From NCBI GenBank assembly GCA_964452105.1, contig CAYVLI010000088.1, positions 1,781 through 8,632 of the forward strand: 6,852 nt of DNA, given 5' to 3'. A program made the translations under genes and the position numbers. This stretch comes from CAYVLI01 sp964452105 [NCBI: uncultured Nitrospinota bacterium] (GTDB taxonomy: Bacteria; JAUXIQ01). Positions within the stretch are counted from its first letter, which is position 1. Every line of letters starts with the position of its first letter. This document shows positions 1 to 5,082 of the stretch, piece after piece. The notes below the pieces were generated by a model. That model had not been told where the DNA came from and made no database searches. It saw only the letters and a program-made list of their open reading frames with translations.

Positions 1-380
1 AGCTTAAGGAACTGTTCCGAAATGCGGATGTGGTCTCCCTGCACCTGGCGCACACCCATGAGACGGAAGGGATAATAGATCGGGAACTGCTTTGCAGCAT
101 GAAGGAAAGGGCTCTTTTCATCAACACCTCCCGGGCTGCGCTGGTGGACAACGGTGCACTTATAGAGCTGCTGCAGGAGGGTAGAATAGGGGGCGCAGCG
201 GTGGACGTGTTCGAAGAGGAGCCGGTGCCAGTTGATCATCCCTTGCTGCACCTGAATAACGTTGTGATAACTCCACATATAGGCTTCAACACCTACGAGG
301 CCGGCTCCAACCAGCTCAACATAGCCATAGATAATTTAAAAGCCTACCTCAGGGGCGAAAAGCGGAACTCGGTCAACTGA
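1..380 (+). CDS. D-isomer-specific 2-hydroxyacid dehydrogenase, C-terminal part (5' truncated by window edge)
   Basis: The frame is open from base 3 and ends at TGA 378-380, so 125 residues are visible and the start lies upstream. The fragment is the second half of the NAD-binding domain plus the C-terminal return to the catalytic domain. The three family catalytic residues are recognisable, numbered within the visible part: Arg44 in NTSRAALVD, Glu73 in VFEEEP, and His92 in TPHIGFNT. The Glu-to-His spacing equals that of phosphoglycerate dehydrogenase. Members reduce 2-keto acids or oxidise D-2-hydroxy acids with NAD(H) in the cytosol. The substrate (3-phosphoglycerate, lactate, glyoxylate or other) cannot be told from this half. 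No ACT domain follows, so it is not a long-form SerA. dtd starts 85 bases downstream on the same strand and may be cotranscribed. Confidence 0.9.
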   Translation, partial: LKELFRNADVVSLHLAHTHETEGIIDRELLCSMKERALFINTSRAALVDNGALIELLQEGRIGGAAVDVFEEEPVPVDHPLLHLNNVVITPHIGFNTYEAGSNQLNIAIDNLKAYLRGEKRNSVN

Positions 381-465
381 AGCGCTGGAAGGAGAGCCTG
401 AAGGAAAGGGTAGTGGTGATAAATCCAGTTTACGTTAAAAGAGGGTCTCTCTCGATGGTTGGACC

Positions 466-915
466 ATGAGGGCGGTAATACAGAGAGTCGGGTGTGCGGA
501 TGTAAAGGTAGATGGAAGGGCTAAAGGCGCCATCGGGAAGGGCCTGGCGGTGCTGCTGGGAGTTGAGAAGGGGGACACCGTAGAAGACGCCGAATACATG
601 GTCTCCAAGACCATCCGGTTGAGGATATTCGAGGATGATCAGGGCAAGATGAACCTTTCCCTGAGGGATATCGGCGGCGCCATGCTGGTTGTCTCCCAGT
701 TCACCCTTCTGGCCGATTGCCGCAAGGGGAGACGGCCTTCTTTCGTCGATGCCGCGGAGCCGGAACAGGCGGTGAAGCTGTACGAAGATTTCGTTGAGCT
801 TGTGAGGGCCGAAGGGGTGGAGGTGGCCACGGGGGAGTTCCAGGCGATGATGGAAGTGAGCCTGGTGAACGAGGGTCCGGTCACCATATTGCTGGATAGC
901 AGGAAACGCTTTTGA
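466..915 (+). CDS. dtd: D-aminoacyl-tRNA deacylase (DTD)
   Basis: This 149-residue protein has the usual full length of bacterial DTD. The enzyme hydrolyses D-amino acids (and glycine) mischarged on tRNA and so keeps translation homochiral; it is a cytosolic homodimer. The N-terminus MRAVIQRV, the SQFTLL motif (residues 77-82) and the C-terminal NEGPVT motif (135-140) are family signatures. The Gly137-Pro138 pair is the cross-subunit Gly-cisPro element that rejects L-amino acids (family knowledge). Glu replaces the commoner Asp in the NxGPVT motif. The ATG at 466 is chosen because the conserved N-terminus begins there; the Shine-Dalgarno is poor, with only a GGTTGGA-like stretch very close to the start. 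The stop overlaps the next gene by 4 bases, implying translational coupling. Confidence 0.96.
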   Translation: MRAVIQRVGCADVKVDGRAKGAIGKGLAVLLGVEKGDTVEDAEYMVSKTIRLRIFEDDQGKMNLSLRDIGGAMLVVSQFTLLADCRKGRRPSFVDAAEPEQAVKLYEDFVELVRAEGVEVATGEFQAMMEVSLVNEGPVTILLDSRKRF

Positions 916-1832
916 CGATGAGAAAGGAAGATTCGCCGCTTGTTTCGCTGGGGACGAAACGAAGGAAACTGCTCAAGGAGAGGCTGGAGGCTCTTTACCT
1001 TCGCTACCGCGGAGAATATATTCATACCGATCCCATCGCACTGGTTCATGAATACGACGCACCGCAAGACCGCGAGGTGGTGGGGCTGATAGCCTCCTGC
1101 CTGGCCTACGGGAACGTCAAGCAGATTCAAGCCAGCGTCCGGAAGGTACTCGAAGTCCTGGGTAAGAACCCCGCCCGTACAGTACGTAATGTAATGCCCG
1201 CTGAGCTTTCGAAGGCCCTTGCCGGTTTCAAACACCGCTTCAATACGGGGCGAGACATCGCCTGTCTCCTCCACTTCGCCCAGCAGGTGCTGCATGGATA
1301 TGGCTCCCTGGGCGAGTTCTTCAGGCTCGGCTACAGGGAGAATGAAGACGACCTGGGGCCTGCCGAGGAGCGCTTCGTCGAAGGCTTCTTTTCGCTGGAC
1401 TGCTCCCCTTTCTACAAGAAAGGCCGACTGCCCGACGATGCTGGCGTCAGGTTCCTGCTTCCCACGCCCGGCCGGGGCAGCGCCTGCAAACGCCTGAACC
1501 TGTACCTGAGGTGGATGATCAGGAGGGACGACGGGGTCGATTTCGGAATCTGGAAGGACATCCCGCCCTCGAAACTGGTCATCCCCCTGGATACACACCT
1601 GGCCAGGATATCGCGCTACCTGGGATTAACCTGTTTCAAGACCGCAGGCTGGCGTATGGCCATCGAGGTAACCAGGAGCCTTCGTGAGCTTGATCCCGAG
1701 GACCCCATAAAATACGATTTCGCCCTCTGCCGCCTGGGGATACTCGACCTGTGCACCTGCAAATTCGACCCGACCCTCTGCCTCTCCTGCGAGCTGAGCG
1801 GTATGTGTCTTTACCGTGATGGGCGTCAATGA
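912..1832 (+). CDS. TIGR02757/DUF2400 family protein, probable HhH-GPD/endonuclease III-like DNA glycosylase relative
   Basis: A 306-residue protein if TTG 912 is used. AGGA at 901-904 sits seven bases before this TTG, which overlaps the dtd stop. The alternative ATG at 918 loses two residues and has a 13-base spacing. The sequence matches TIGR02757 (DUF2400): an N-terminal helical part with [12 protein letters not shown] at 61-72, [17 protein letters not shown] at 189-205, and PLDTHLARI at 225-233. The C-terminus has Cys283-x6-Cys290-x2-Cys293-x5-Cys299, the exact spacing of the [4Fe-4S] loop of endonuclease III and MutY. The Asp-Thr-His at 227-229 followed by Arg resembles the catalytic-Asp segment of that superfamily, and Lys193 is a candidate Schiff-base lysine. 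The glycosylase role is inferred; the family is annotated only as uncharacterised as far as I know. Confidence 0.9.
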   Translation: MTMRKEDSPLVSLGTKRRKLLKERLEALYLRYRGEYIHTDPIALVHEYDAPQDREVVGLIASCLAYGNVKQIQASVRKVLEVLGKNPARTVRNVMPAELSKALAGFKHRFNTGRDIACLLHFAQQVLHGYGSLGEFFRLGYRENEDDLGPAEERFVEGFFSLDCSPFYKKGRLPDDAGVRFLLPTPGRGSACKRLNLYLRWMIRRDDGVDFGIWKDIPPSKLVIPLDTHLARISRYLGLTCFKTAGWRMAIEVTRSLRELDPEDPIKYDFALCRLGILDLCTCKFDPTLCLSCELSGMCLYRDGRQ

Positions 1833-1877
1833 TGATGCAACTATAATTCTGGATTCGCCATCAGTTTCTCGCTTTAA

Positions 1878-1909
1878 TGAGGAAACCCTTTTGAAAAAGT
1901 GTTTCCTCA
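1878..1909. terminator. Stem-loop in the convergent intergenic gap, possible bidirectional transcription end
   Basis: TGAGGAAAC at 1878-1886 is perfectly complementary to GTTTCCTCA at 1901-1909. After one C/T mismatch the stem resumes with CTTTT (1888-1892) against AAAAG (1895-1899), giving a 32-base imperfect palindrome. It lies 45 bases after the plus-strand operon and 127 bases past the end of the minus-strand operon. Neither side has a clear T-run, so it is not a textbook intrinsic terminator. The rest of the 204-base gap shows nothing else I recognise. Confidence 0.4.
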
Positions 1910-2036
1910 GACACCCTCCTACTCTTCTGGTTTGGTATGGGCGCGCCGCGCTCCTATATCAAGGTACAAAAGGGTGATTTTCAGCCAGAAAAAGTATTAC
2001 ACGCACATCTTTGCTTTGTTATATGAAAATTATCCT

Positions 2037-2612
2037 TTACTCGAAAGATTGTTTTAAGCGCTGGTCGGGGTCGTCGAAAACGACCTCTTCGGCGTTAAAA
2101 TACTGAGGATCATAGTCTTTATATTCCACCTGAAATTCATGCTCGCCTCTACATATCGCTTCATATCCCGGAATACTACCGCAATCTTCCGGAGGGCAGG
2201 CGCGTTTTCCACCGGTACAAACGGGGTATTTTATATTTTTATCGCGGGGAAGCACTTTTTCTAATTCGATTTTGTGCTCCCAGCCGTCGCCGAAATCGTA
2301 TATGTAGTCTGCAGAGTTGTTTTCAACGGTGAACCATTCGGCTATTTTCTGCTCCCAGTCGGCAAGTATTTCCTTATAATCAAATTCTTCATTAGGAATC
2401 CCTATTGTAGCTTTTTCCCCGCCTGAAGGAACGCCCAGCATGAATTCATGCAGGTGGTAGTCCAGCCAGCCCATGGAATCTTGAATGGCTACATGCAAAT
2501 CCCAAAAAGTATAAGTTTCCGGCACCTGAATGCGCCTCCAGATGGGAGGTTTGGTATACTTAAGCTGTATCTTGAACTGATATATGTAATCGAATTTCTT
2601 TTTCCTTGCCAT
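2037..2612 (-). CDS. Plasmid pRiA4b ORF-3 family protein
   Basis: A 191-residue protein recognised as the pRiA4b ORF-3 family (PF07929). Characteristic blocks are Y-x-F-K-I-Q-L leading to PPIWRRI (22-28), DLHVAIQ (38-44), the His-rich HLHEF (53-57), YDFGDGWEH (105-113), and the cysteine segment Cys132, Cys139-Pro-Pro-Glu-Asp-Cys144. The invariant His and Cys residues suggest metal (perhaps zinc) binding, but no biochemical function is established. No signal peptide or membrane segment is seen, so it is probably cytosolic. The start is supported by GAAGGG (plus-strand 2622-2627) nine bases upstream of the ATG. It lies 65 bases after the inositol monophosphatase-family gene and is probably the last gene of the operon. 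Homologues occur on plasmids and near transposons as well as in chromosomes, so horizontal origin is possible. Confidence 0.92.
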   Translation of the reverse strand: MARKKKFDYIYQFKIQLKYTKPPIWRRIQVPETYTFWDLHVAIQDSMGWLDYHLHEFMLGVPSGGEKATIGIPNEEFDYKEILADWEQKIAEWFTVENNSADYIYDFGDGWEHKIELEKVLPRDKNIKYPVCTGGKRACPPEDCGSIPGYEAICRGEHEFQVEYKDYDPQYFNAEEVVFDDPDQRLKQSFE

Positions 2613-2677
2613 CTGTTCGTACCCTTCTATGGATATGTTTCTGTTATCCCGTACTGAACCGGATTAGAGTTAATGTG

Positions 2678-3484
2678 TCATCTGGTATAGCGTTGGGCTT
2701 TCTCGATGATGGCGAGCATATTCTCGTGGATGAGGCCGTTGCTGGCAACGATGTTACTTGCAAAGGGGTCGAACTCGCTGCCGGAGAAGTCGGTTACCTC
2801 TCCTCCCGCCTCTTTTATTATGAGTCCGCCCGCGGCCACGTCCCAGGGGTAAAGCTTAAGCTCCCAGAAGCCGTCGAACCGGCCCGCGGCCACGCAGCAG
2901 AGGTCCAGCGCGGCCGTGCCGTCCCTGCGGACGGCCTGCGCCGCCATGATGAAGTTGGAGAAGTGGACGAGGTTATTATCGGGGCTCTCTTTGATATCAT
3001 AGGGGAAGCCTGTGCAGAGGAGACCGCGGTTTATATCCCTGCAGCCGGATACCCTGATGGGCTTGCCGTTCAGGTGAGCGCCGCCGCCCTTAATGGCGGT
3101 AAACATCTCGTCCAGAACGGGATTGTAAACTGCGCCCGCCGCCACCTCGCCGCCTTTCTGCATGGCGATGGAGACGCAAAAAAAGGGGTAGGAGTGGGAG
3201 TAATTGACGGTGCCGTCCAGCGGGTCTATTATCCAGCGATATTCTTCCACCCCCTTTTTATGGTTGTCTCCTTCCTCTGCGATGATCCCGTGGTGCGGGT
3301 ATTGCGATTTTATTACCGATATTATTTTTTCCTGAGAGAGATAATCCGCATCGGTTACCGGGTTGATGTCGCCTTTAAACTCGATTTTCAGGTTTTTCTG
3401 AAACTTATCCATGAGTATCCGTCCTGCTTCTCTGGCGGCTTTTTCGGCTGTACCGAGTGCATCAACGAGAAGTATTTCAGCCAT
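2678..3484 (-). CDS. Inositol monophosphatase family protein
   Basis: A 268-residue protein, normal for the family. It carries the metal and phosphate ligands of the Mg2+-dependent, lithium-sensitive phosphatase fold: Glu70 in IAEEG, the motif DPLDGTVN with Asp87 and Asp90 (87-94), and YPWDVAAGG with Asp215 (212-220). Conserved GDINPVTDAD (38-47) and RRDGTAALDL (186-195) also match. Members dephosphorylate myo-inositol-1-phosphate, and some act on fructose-1,6-bisphosphate, 3'-phosphoadenosine-5'-phosphate or NADP; the substrate cannot be assigned from sequence alone. It is cytosolic, with no signal peptide. The ATG at 3484 fits the family N-terminus but the ribosome-binding site is weak (an AAGG about 14 bases upstream). 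It follows the B12-binding gene by 52 bases; no functional link between the two is obvious. Confidence 0.93.
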   Translation of the reverse strand: MAEILLVDALGTAEKAAREAGRILMDKFQKNLKIEFKGDINPVTDADYLSQEKIISVIKSQYPHHGIIAEEGDNHKKGVEEYRWIIDPLDGTVNYSHSYPFFCVSIAMQKGGEVAAGAVYNPVLDEMFTAIKGGGAHLNGKPIRVSGCRDINRGLLCTGFPYDIKESPDNNLVHFSNFIMAAQAVRRDGTAALDLCCVAAGRFDGFWELKLYPWDVAAGGLIIKEAGGEVTDFSGSEFDPFASNIVASNGLIHENMLAIIEKAQRYTR

Positions 3485-3536
3485 ATCTGTTATGAACCTT
3501 ATGCTTGGATTGAAGAGGAGAGAAGCACGGGTTATT

Positions 3537-3944
3537 TCAGGTGTGGACCTTTTTCACGTTGTCCCTGATGAAAGATATTATGGAATCCATTGAAGAGCCG
3601 GTGACGAAGACCTTTGCAACGCCCAGTTTTTTCAGTTGCGGAATGTCTTGTTTGGGTATGGTTCCGCCCACCACTATAAGTATATCGTTGAGGTTTCTTT
3701 CCTTAATCTTATCCATGAACTTTTTCATGTGGACGAGGTGCTGGCCTCCGAGGAAGCTCAGCCCTATGACTTCTACGTCTTCCTGAATGGCGGCCTGCAG
3801 GACTTTATCAGCGGTCTGGAAGTTTCCGAGGTAGATGACTTCCATACCGGCGTCGCGCAACCATCTGCTGATGACTTTTATTCCCCTGTCGTGTCCGTCG
3901 ATGGCCAGCTTCGCGAGAAGCACTTTTATCTTATCCTGGGCCAT
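3537..3944 (-). CDS. Small cobalamin (B12)-binding subunit, acyl-CoA mutase C-terminal domain type
   Basis: A 135-residue stand-alone B12-binding domain of the methylmalonyl-CoA mutase C-terminal type. The base-off/His-on signature is present: DGHDRG at 16-21, with His18 the expected lower cobalt ligand. SFL at 63-65 matches the SxL motif, and VVGGTIP at 91-97 contains the GG motif that contacts the nucleotide tail. Such proteins are the small subunits of adenosylcobalamin-dependent acyl-CoA mutases (methylmalonyl-, ethylmalonyl-, isobutyryl- or 2-hydroxyisobutyryl-CoA types) and pair with a separate TIM-barrel subunit. No large subunit, MeaB chaperone or epimerase lies in the window, so which mutase it serves is unknown. 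The start has a strong GAGGA (plus-strand 3951-3955) six bases upstream. It is the first gene of the minus-strand operon; no clear promoter was found upstream. Confidence 0.93.
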   Translation of the reverse strand: MAQDKIKVLLAKLAIDGHDRGIKVISRWLRDAGMEVIYLGNFQTADKVLQAAIQEDVEVIGLSFLGGQHLVHMKKFMDKIKERNLNDILIVVGGTIPKQDIPQLKKLGVAKVFVTGSSMDSIISFIRDNVKKVHT

Positions 3945-4039
3945 GTCATATCCTCGTTCAGGAATCCGGTTAATAACTATCGTTAGAGTATCGGTATGTT
4001 TGGGTGCATTTTAGCATAGTAGAGCGCTACAGACAACAA

Positions 4040-4049
4040 TATGATAATT
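4040..4049. repeat. Left target-site duplication of the MITE
   Basis: TATGATAATT directly precedes the left inverted repeat and is identical to the right copy at 4278-4287. Confidence 0.8.
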
Positions 4050-4064
4050 CAGGAGTTACCCCAA
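4050..4064 (+). repeat. Left terminal inverted repeat of the MITE
   Basis: CAGGAGTTACCCCAA pairs with the right end with one mismatch, at position 11 (C here, T in the right-end copy). Confidence 0.8.
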
Positions 4065-4092
4065 AAAAGAATCCCCCGGATGAATCCGGGGG
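4063..4092 (-). terminator. Intrinsic terminator on the minus strand inside the MITE
   Basis: Read on the minus strand, a perfect 8-bp GC-rich stem (CCCCCGGA / TCCGGGGG, plus-strand 4073-4080 and 4085-4092) with a TTCA loop is followed within four bases by six T residues (plus-strand A-run 4063-4068). This has the layout of a rho-independent terminator for transcription running from the 4278 side toward the start of the B12-binding operon. It may insulate that operon from upstream read-through. Confidence 0.65.
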
Positions 4093-4097
4093 TTCGT

Positions 4098-4143
4098 CCC
4101 GCTGGAAGCGGGTACATGAAGCTCCTGCCCATGAATGGGCAGG
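4098..4143. repeat. Two further hairpins inside the MITE
   Basis: CCCGC (4098-4102) pairs with GCGGG (4108-4112) around a five-base loop. CCTGCCCA (4124-4131) pairs perfectly with TGGGCAGG (4136-4143) around a TGAA loop. The first stem at 4073-4092 also has a TGAA loop on the plus strand, so the element carries three clustered hairpins, two of them with the same loop. These could be structural parts of the element or an RNA it specifies; function unknown. Confidence 0.7.
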
Positions 4144-4155
4144 TATCAGTAGAAT

Positions 4156-4275
4156 CTACTCACTTAAAGTTTCTCCATTTCTTAACCAGAAACCGCTATT
4201 CCACTTGCCTGACTCCATAACCCATTGACCCTGAACCAGAAACTTCAACGGCAGACCAAAAATTGGAGTAACTCC
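4156..4275 (-). other. Short tryptophan-rich open stretch in the MITE (39 codons, uncertain coding)
   Basis: Reading the minus strand from just inside the right inverted repeat, the frame is open for 39 codons to TAG at 4156-4158, upstream of the hairpins and terminator. The translation contains QGQWVMESGKWNSGFWLRNG, with three Trp and several Gly. No canonical ATG opens it; TTG or an internal ATG are the only candidates, and I saw no convincing Shine-Dalgarno. It may be the tail of a gene captured when the element formed, or chance. Confidence 0.2.
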
Positions 4276-4277
4276 TG
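4263..4277 (-). repeat. Right terminal inverted repeat of the MITE
   Basis: The reverse complement reads CAGGAGTTACTCCAA, matching the left end at 14 of 15 bases. Confidence 0.8.
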
Positions 4278-4287
4278 TATGATAATT
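4278..4287. repeat. Right target-site duplication of the MITE
   Basis: TATGATAATT, identical to 4040-4049 and directly abutting the right inverted repeat. Confidence 0.8.
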
Positions 4288-4295
4288 ACACTAAC

Positions 4296-4424
4296 CTAAC
4301 GATGAACCTGCTGATGGAGCCGCTTCTCTGCAAGATAGACCCCGGCATAAGCTGCTGTGTCCGGGAAGTAGCCTGGCTCCCCATCGGCTCTGATGTTATT
4401 CATGAGATACTTGAATGATAGACC
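4296..4424 (-). pseudogene. Possible remnant of an unrecognised gene, C-terminal end
   Basis: On the minus strand a frame runs to TAG at 4296-4298 and, from about 4424 inward, gives a protein-like stretch of 42 residues ending in VYLAEKRLHQQVHR, with NNIRADGEPGYFPDTAAYAG before it. Residue composition and GC-ending codons look like real coding rather than random sequence. Upstream of 4424 the frame runs into AT-rich sequence and the hairpin pair at 4456-4518, so the 5' part is missing. I do not recognise the family. It could be the tail of a gene broken by insertion of the repeats, or a chance open frame. Confidence 0.28.
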
Positions 4425-4441
4425 CGTATAATATTGAATAC

Positions 4442-4535
4442 AATATGTATTCATTGTGCTGTCGGGTCTCCGCACCCGACAGCGCTTGAACCTGCCAGGT
4501 TCGGAGACCTGGCAGCACGACAAATAATATGTATT
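4442..4535. repeat. Head-to-head pair of hairpin units flanked by a 10-bp direct repeat (BIME/REP-doublet-like)
   Basis: Unit A (4456-4483) is a 10-bp stem GCTGTCGGGT / ACCCGACAGC with loop CTCCGC. Unit B (4491-4518, inverted) is a 9-bp stem CTGCCAGGT / ACCTGGCAG with loop TCGGAG. Read in the same sense, the two units match at 22 of 27 positions, and four of the five differences form two compensated base pairs. The 10-mer AATATGTATT occurs on both sides (4442-4451 and 4526-4535), which would fit a target duplication. Both copies sit in AT-rich partial palindromes, so the duplication is less certain than that of the MITE. Confidence 0.6.
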
Positions 4536-4630
4536 ATAAATGATACTATGGGTTGCTCATACCCACCCCCGTTGCTTAAGCCACCTCGTTCCTGGATAGC
4601 GGATGCCTTGTTTGTGGCGTAATTCTTTTT

Positions 4631-4665
4631 CCTGCCTGATCTTTGCAGGCAGGGGCGCTGCCTGC
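4631..4665. repeat. Overlapping alternative stems
   Basis: CCTGCCTG (4631-4638) can pair with CAGGCAGG (4646-4653), or GCAGGCAG (4645-4652) can pair with CTGCCTGC (4658-4665). The two stems share their middle segment and exclude one another. With no nearby gene to regulate, this is more likely repeat debris than an attenuator. Confidence 0.55.
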
Positions 4666-4678
4666 CGAGCCCAAAGAT

Positions 4679-4706
4679 GTATGGGCGACCGGCCGGTCGC
4701 CCATAC
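4679..4706. repeat. Perfect 28-bp palindrome centred on GGCC
   Basis: Each 14-base half, GTATGGGCGACCGG, is the exact reverse complement of the other with no spacer (centre between 4692 and 4693). The end sequence GTAT-GGGC resembles the GTAG-GGGC foot of the REP-like units further right. It could be a fused or symmetrised relative of those units, or a dyad binding site. Confidence 0.85.
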
Positions 4707-4986
4707 CCATCCTGAGTTACGAATGGGGCGTCCTGGCATATGCACCTGTCATGTGGTCACACCTCGGGCTTGATAAATACCCTCCTATATAATAGATGCA
4801 GAAATCCAAGGTTAAGGCGGGATTTATCAATTTACACAATGGGTTACAGCTTAAAAAAGTTGAGCGTTTGGGGGGGCAAATCCAAGGTCTGTTGTTGTGC
4901 TCCGATTTCATTTGTATCCAGAAAGGATGCGCTATTTTAGGCTTGAATAAACCGAAACACGCCTGGGGATACTATATCGATGCTCC

Positions 4987-5012
4987 GCCGTCGGGTGTGG
5001 AGCCCGCCCTAC
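4987..5012 (-). repeat. REP-like unit 1 (degenerate)
   Basis: On the minus strand it reads GTAG (foot, plus-strand 5009-5012) followed by an imperfect palindrome GGCGGGC / ACCCGACGG. The palindrome is worn compared with the other units, but the GTAG foot and orientation are the same. Confidence 0.45.
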
Positions 5013-5023
5013 AAGCCCTGAGC

Positions 5024-5047
5024 GGGCGGGGCAAGCAGCGCCCCTAC
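5024..5047 (-). repeat. REP-like unit 2, 35 bases past the dehydratase stop
   Basis: On the minus strand GTAG (foot) leads into a hairpin, GGGGC / GCCCC with loop GCTGCTT. An outer stem, GAGCGGG (5020-5026) with CCCGCTC (5047-5053), encloses it. The 24-base core is identical to units 4 and 5 except for the two variable positions near its plus-strand left end. It may act as a 3'-end structure for the dehydratase mRNA; there is no T-run. Confidence 0.75.
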
Positions 5048-5082
5048 CCGCTCTGTCTGAAGGTGATGACCCGTGGTCGTGT

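Larger units (their letters stand above)
4050..4277. mobile_element. 228-bp MITE-like element with 15-bp TIRs and 10-bp target duplication
   Basis: The ends are 15-base terminal inverted repeats, CAGGAGTTAC followed by C or T and CCAA (4050-4064 and the reverse complement of 4263-4277), matching at 14 of 15 positions. The identical 10-mer TATGATAATT abuts both ends directly (4040-4049 and 4278-4287). TIRs plus an abutting exact duplication are the signature of transposition by a DDE transposase. The element is too short for a transposase and has no recognisable transposase coding, so it would be non-autonomous and mobilised in trans. The interior holds three hairpins, a minus-strand terminator and a 39-codon minus-strand open stretch. 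The parent IS family is not assigned; a 10-bp duplication is compatible with IS4- or IS1-like elements. Confidence 0.8.
4536..4986. other. Gene-free stretch with scattered repeats
   Basis: No convincing gene on either strand. Apart from the structures listed separately (4631-4665 and 4679-4706), it has a 9-bp inverted repeat TTGATAAAT / ATTTATCAA (4770-4778 and 4822-4830), an 11-bp direct repeat AAATCCAAGGT (4802-4812 and 4878-4888), and a run of seven G at 4870-4876. Short open frames here cross the repeats and resemble no family I know. It reads like decayed intergenic DNA that accumulates small elements. Confidence 0.6.

Noticed and set aside
639-1598. Long minus-strand open frame (about 319 codons) opposite dtd and the DUF2400 gene
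   Set aside because: It lies antisense to two clearly recognised genes and its translation is low-complexity, resembling no family; it is a shadow of GC-rich codons.
2606-3568. Long plus-strand open frame (about 320 codons) opposite the phosphatase gene
   Set aside because: It is antisense to an inositol monophosphatase-family gene with all catalytic motifs; composition and lack of motifs mark it as a shadow.
4071-4143. IS200/IS605-type right end or TnpB guide-RNA remnant, suggested by the three clustered hairpins
   Set aside because: The segment lies inside an element with terminal inverted repeats and a 10-bp target duplication, which IS200/IS605 elements do not make, and no tnpA or tnpB coding is visible.
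4770-4793. Possible promoter: TTGATA at 4770 and perfect TATAAT at 4788
   Set aside because: The spacing is only 12 bases, too short for a sigma-70-type promoter, and no credible gene follows.
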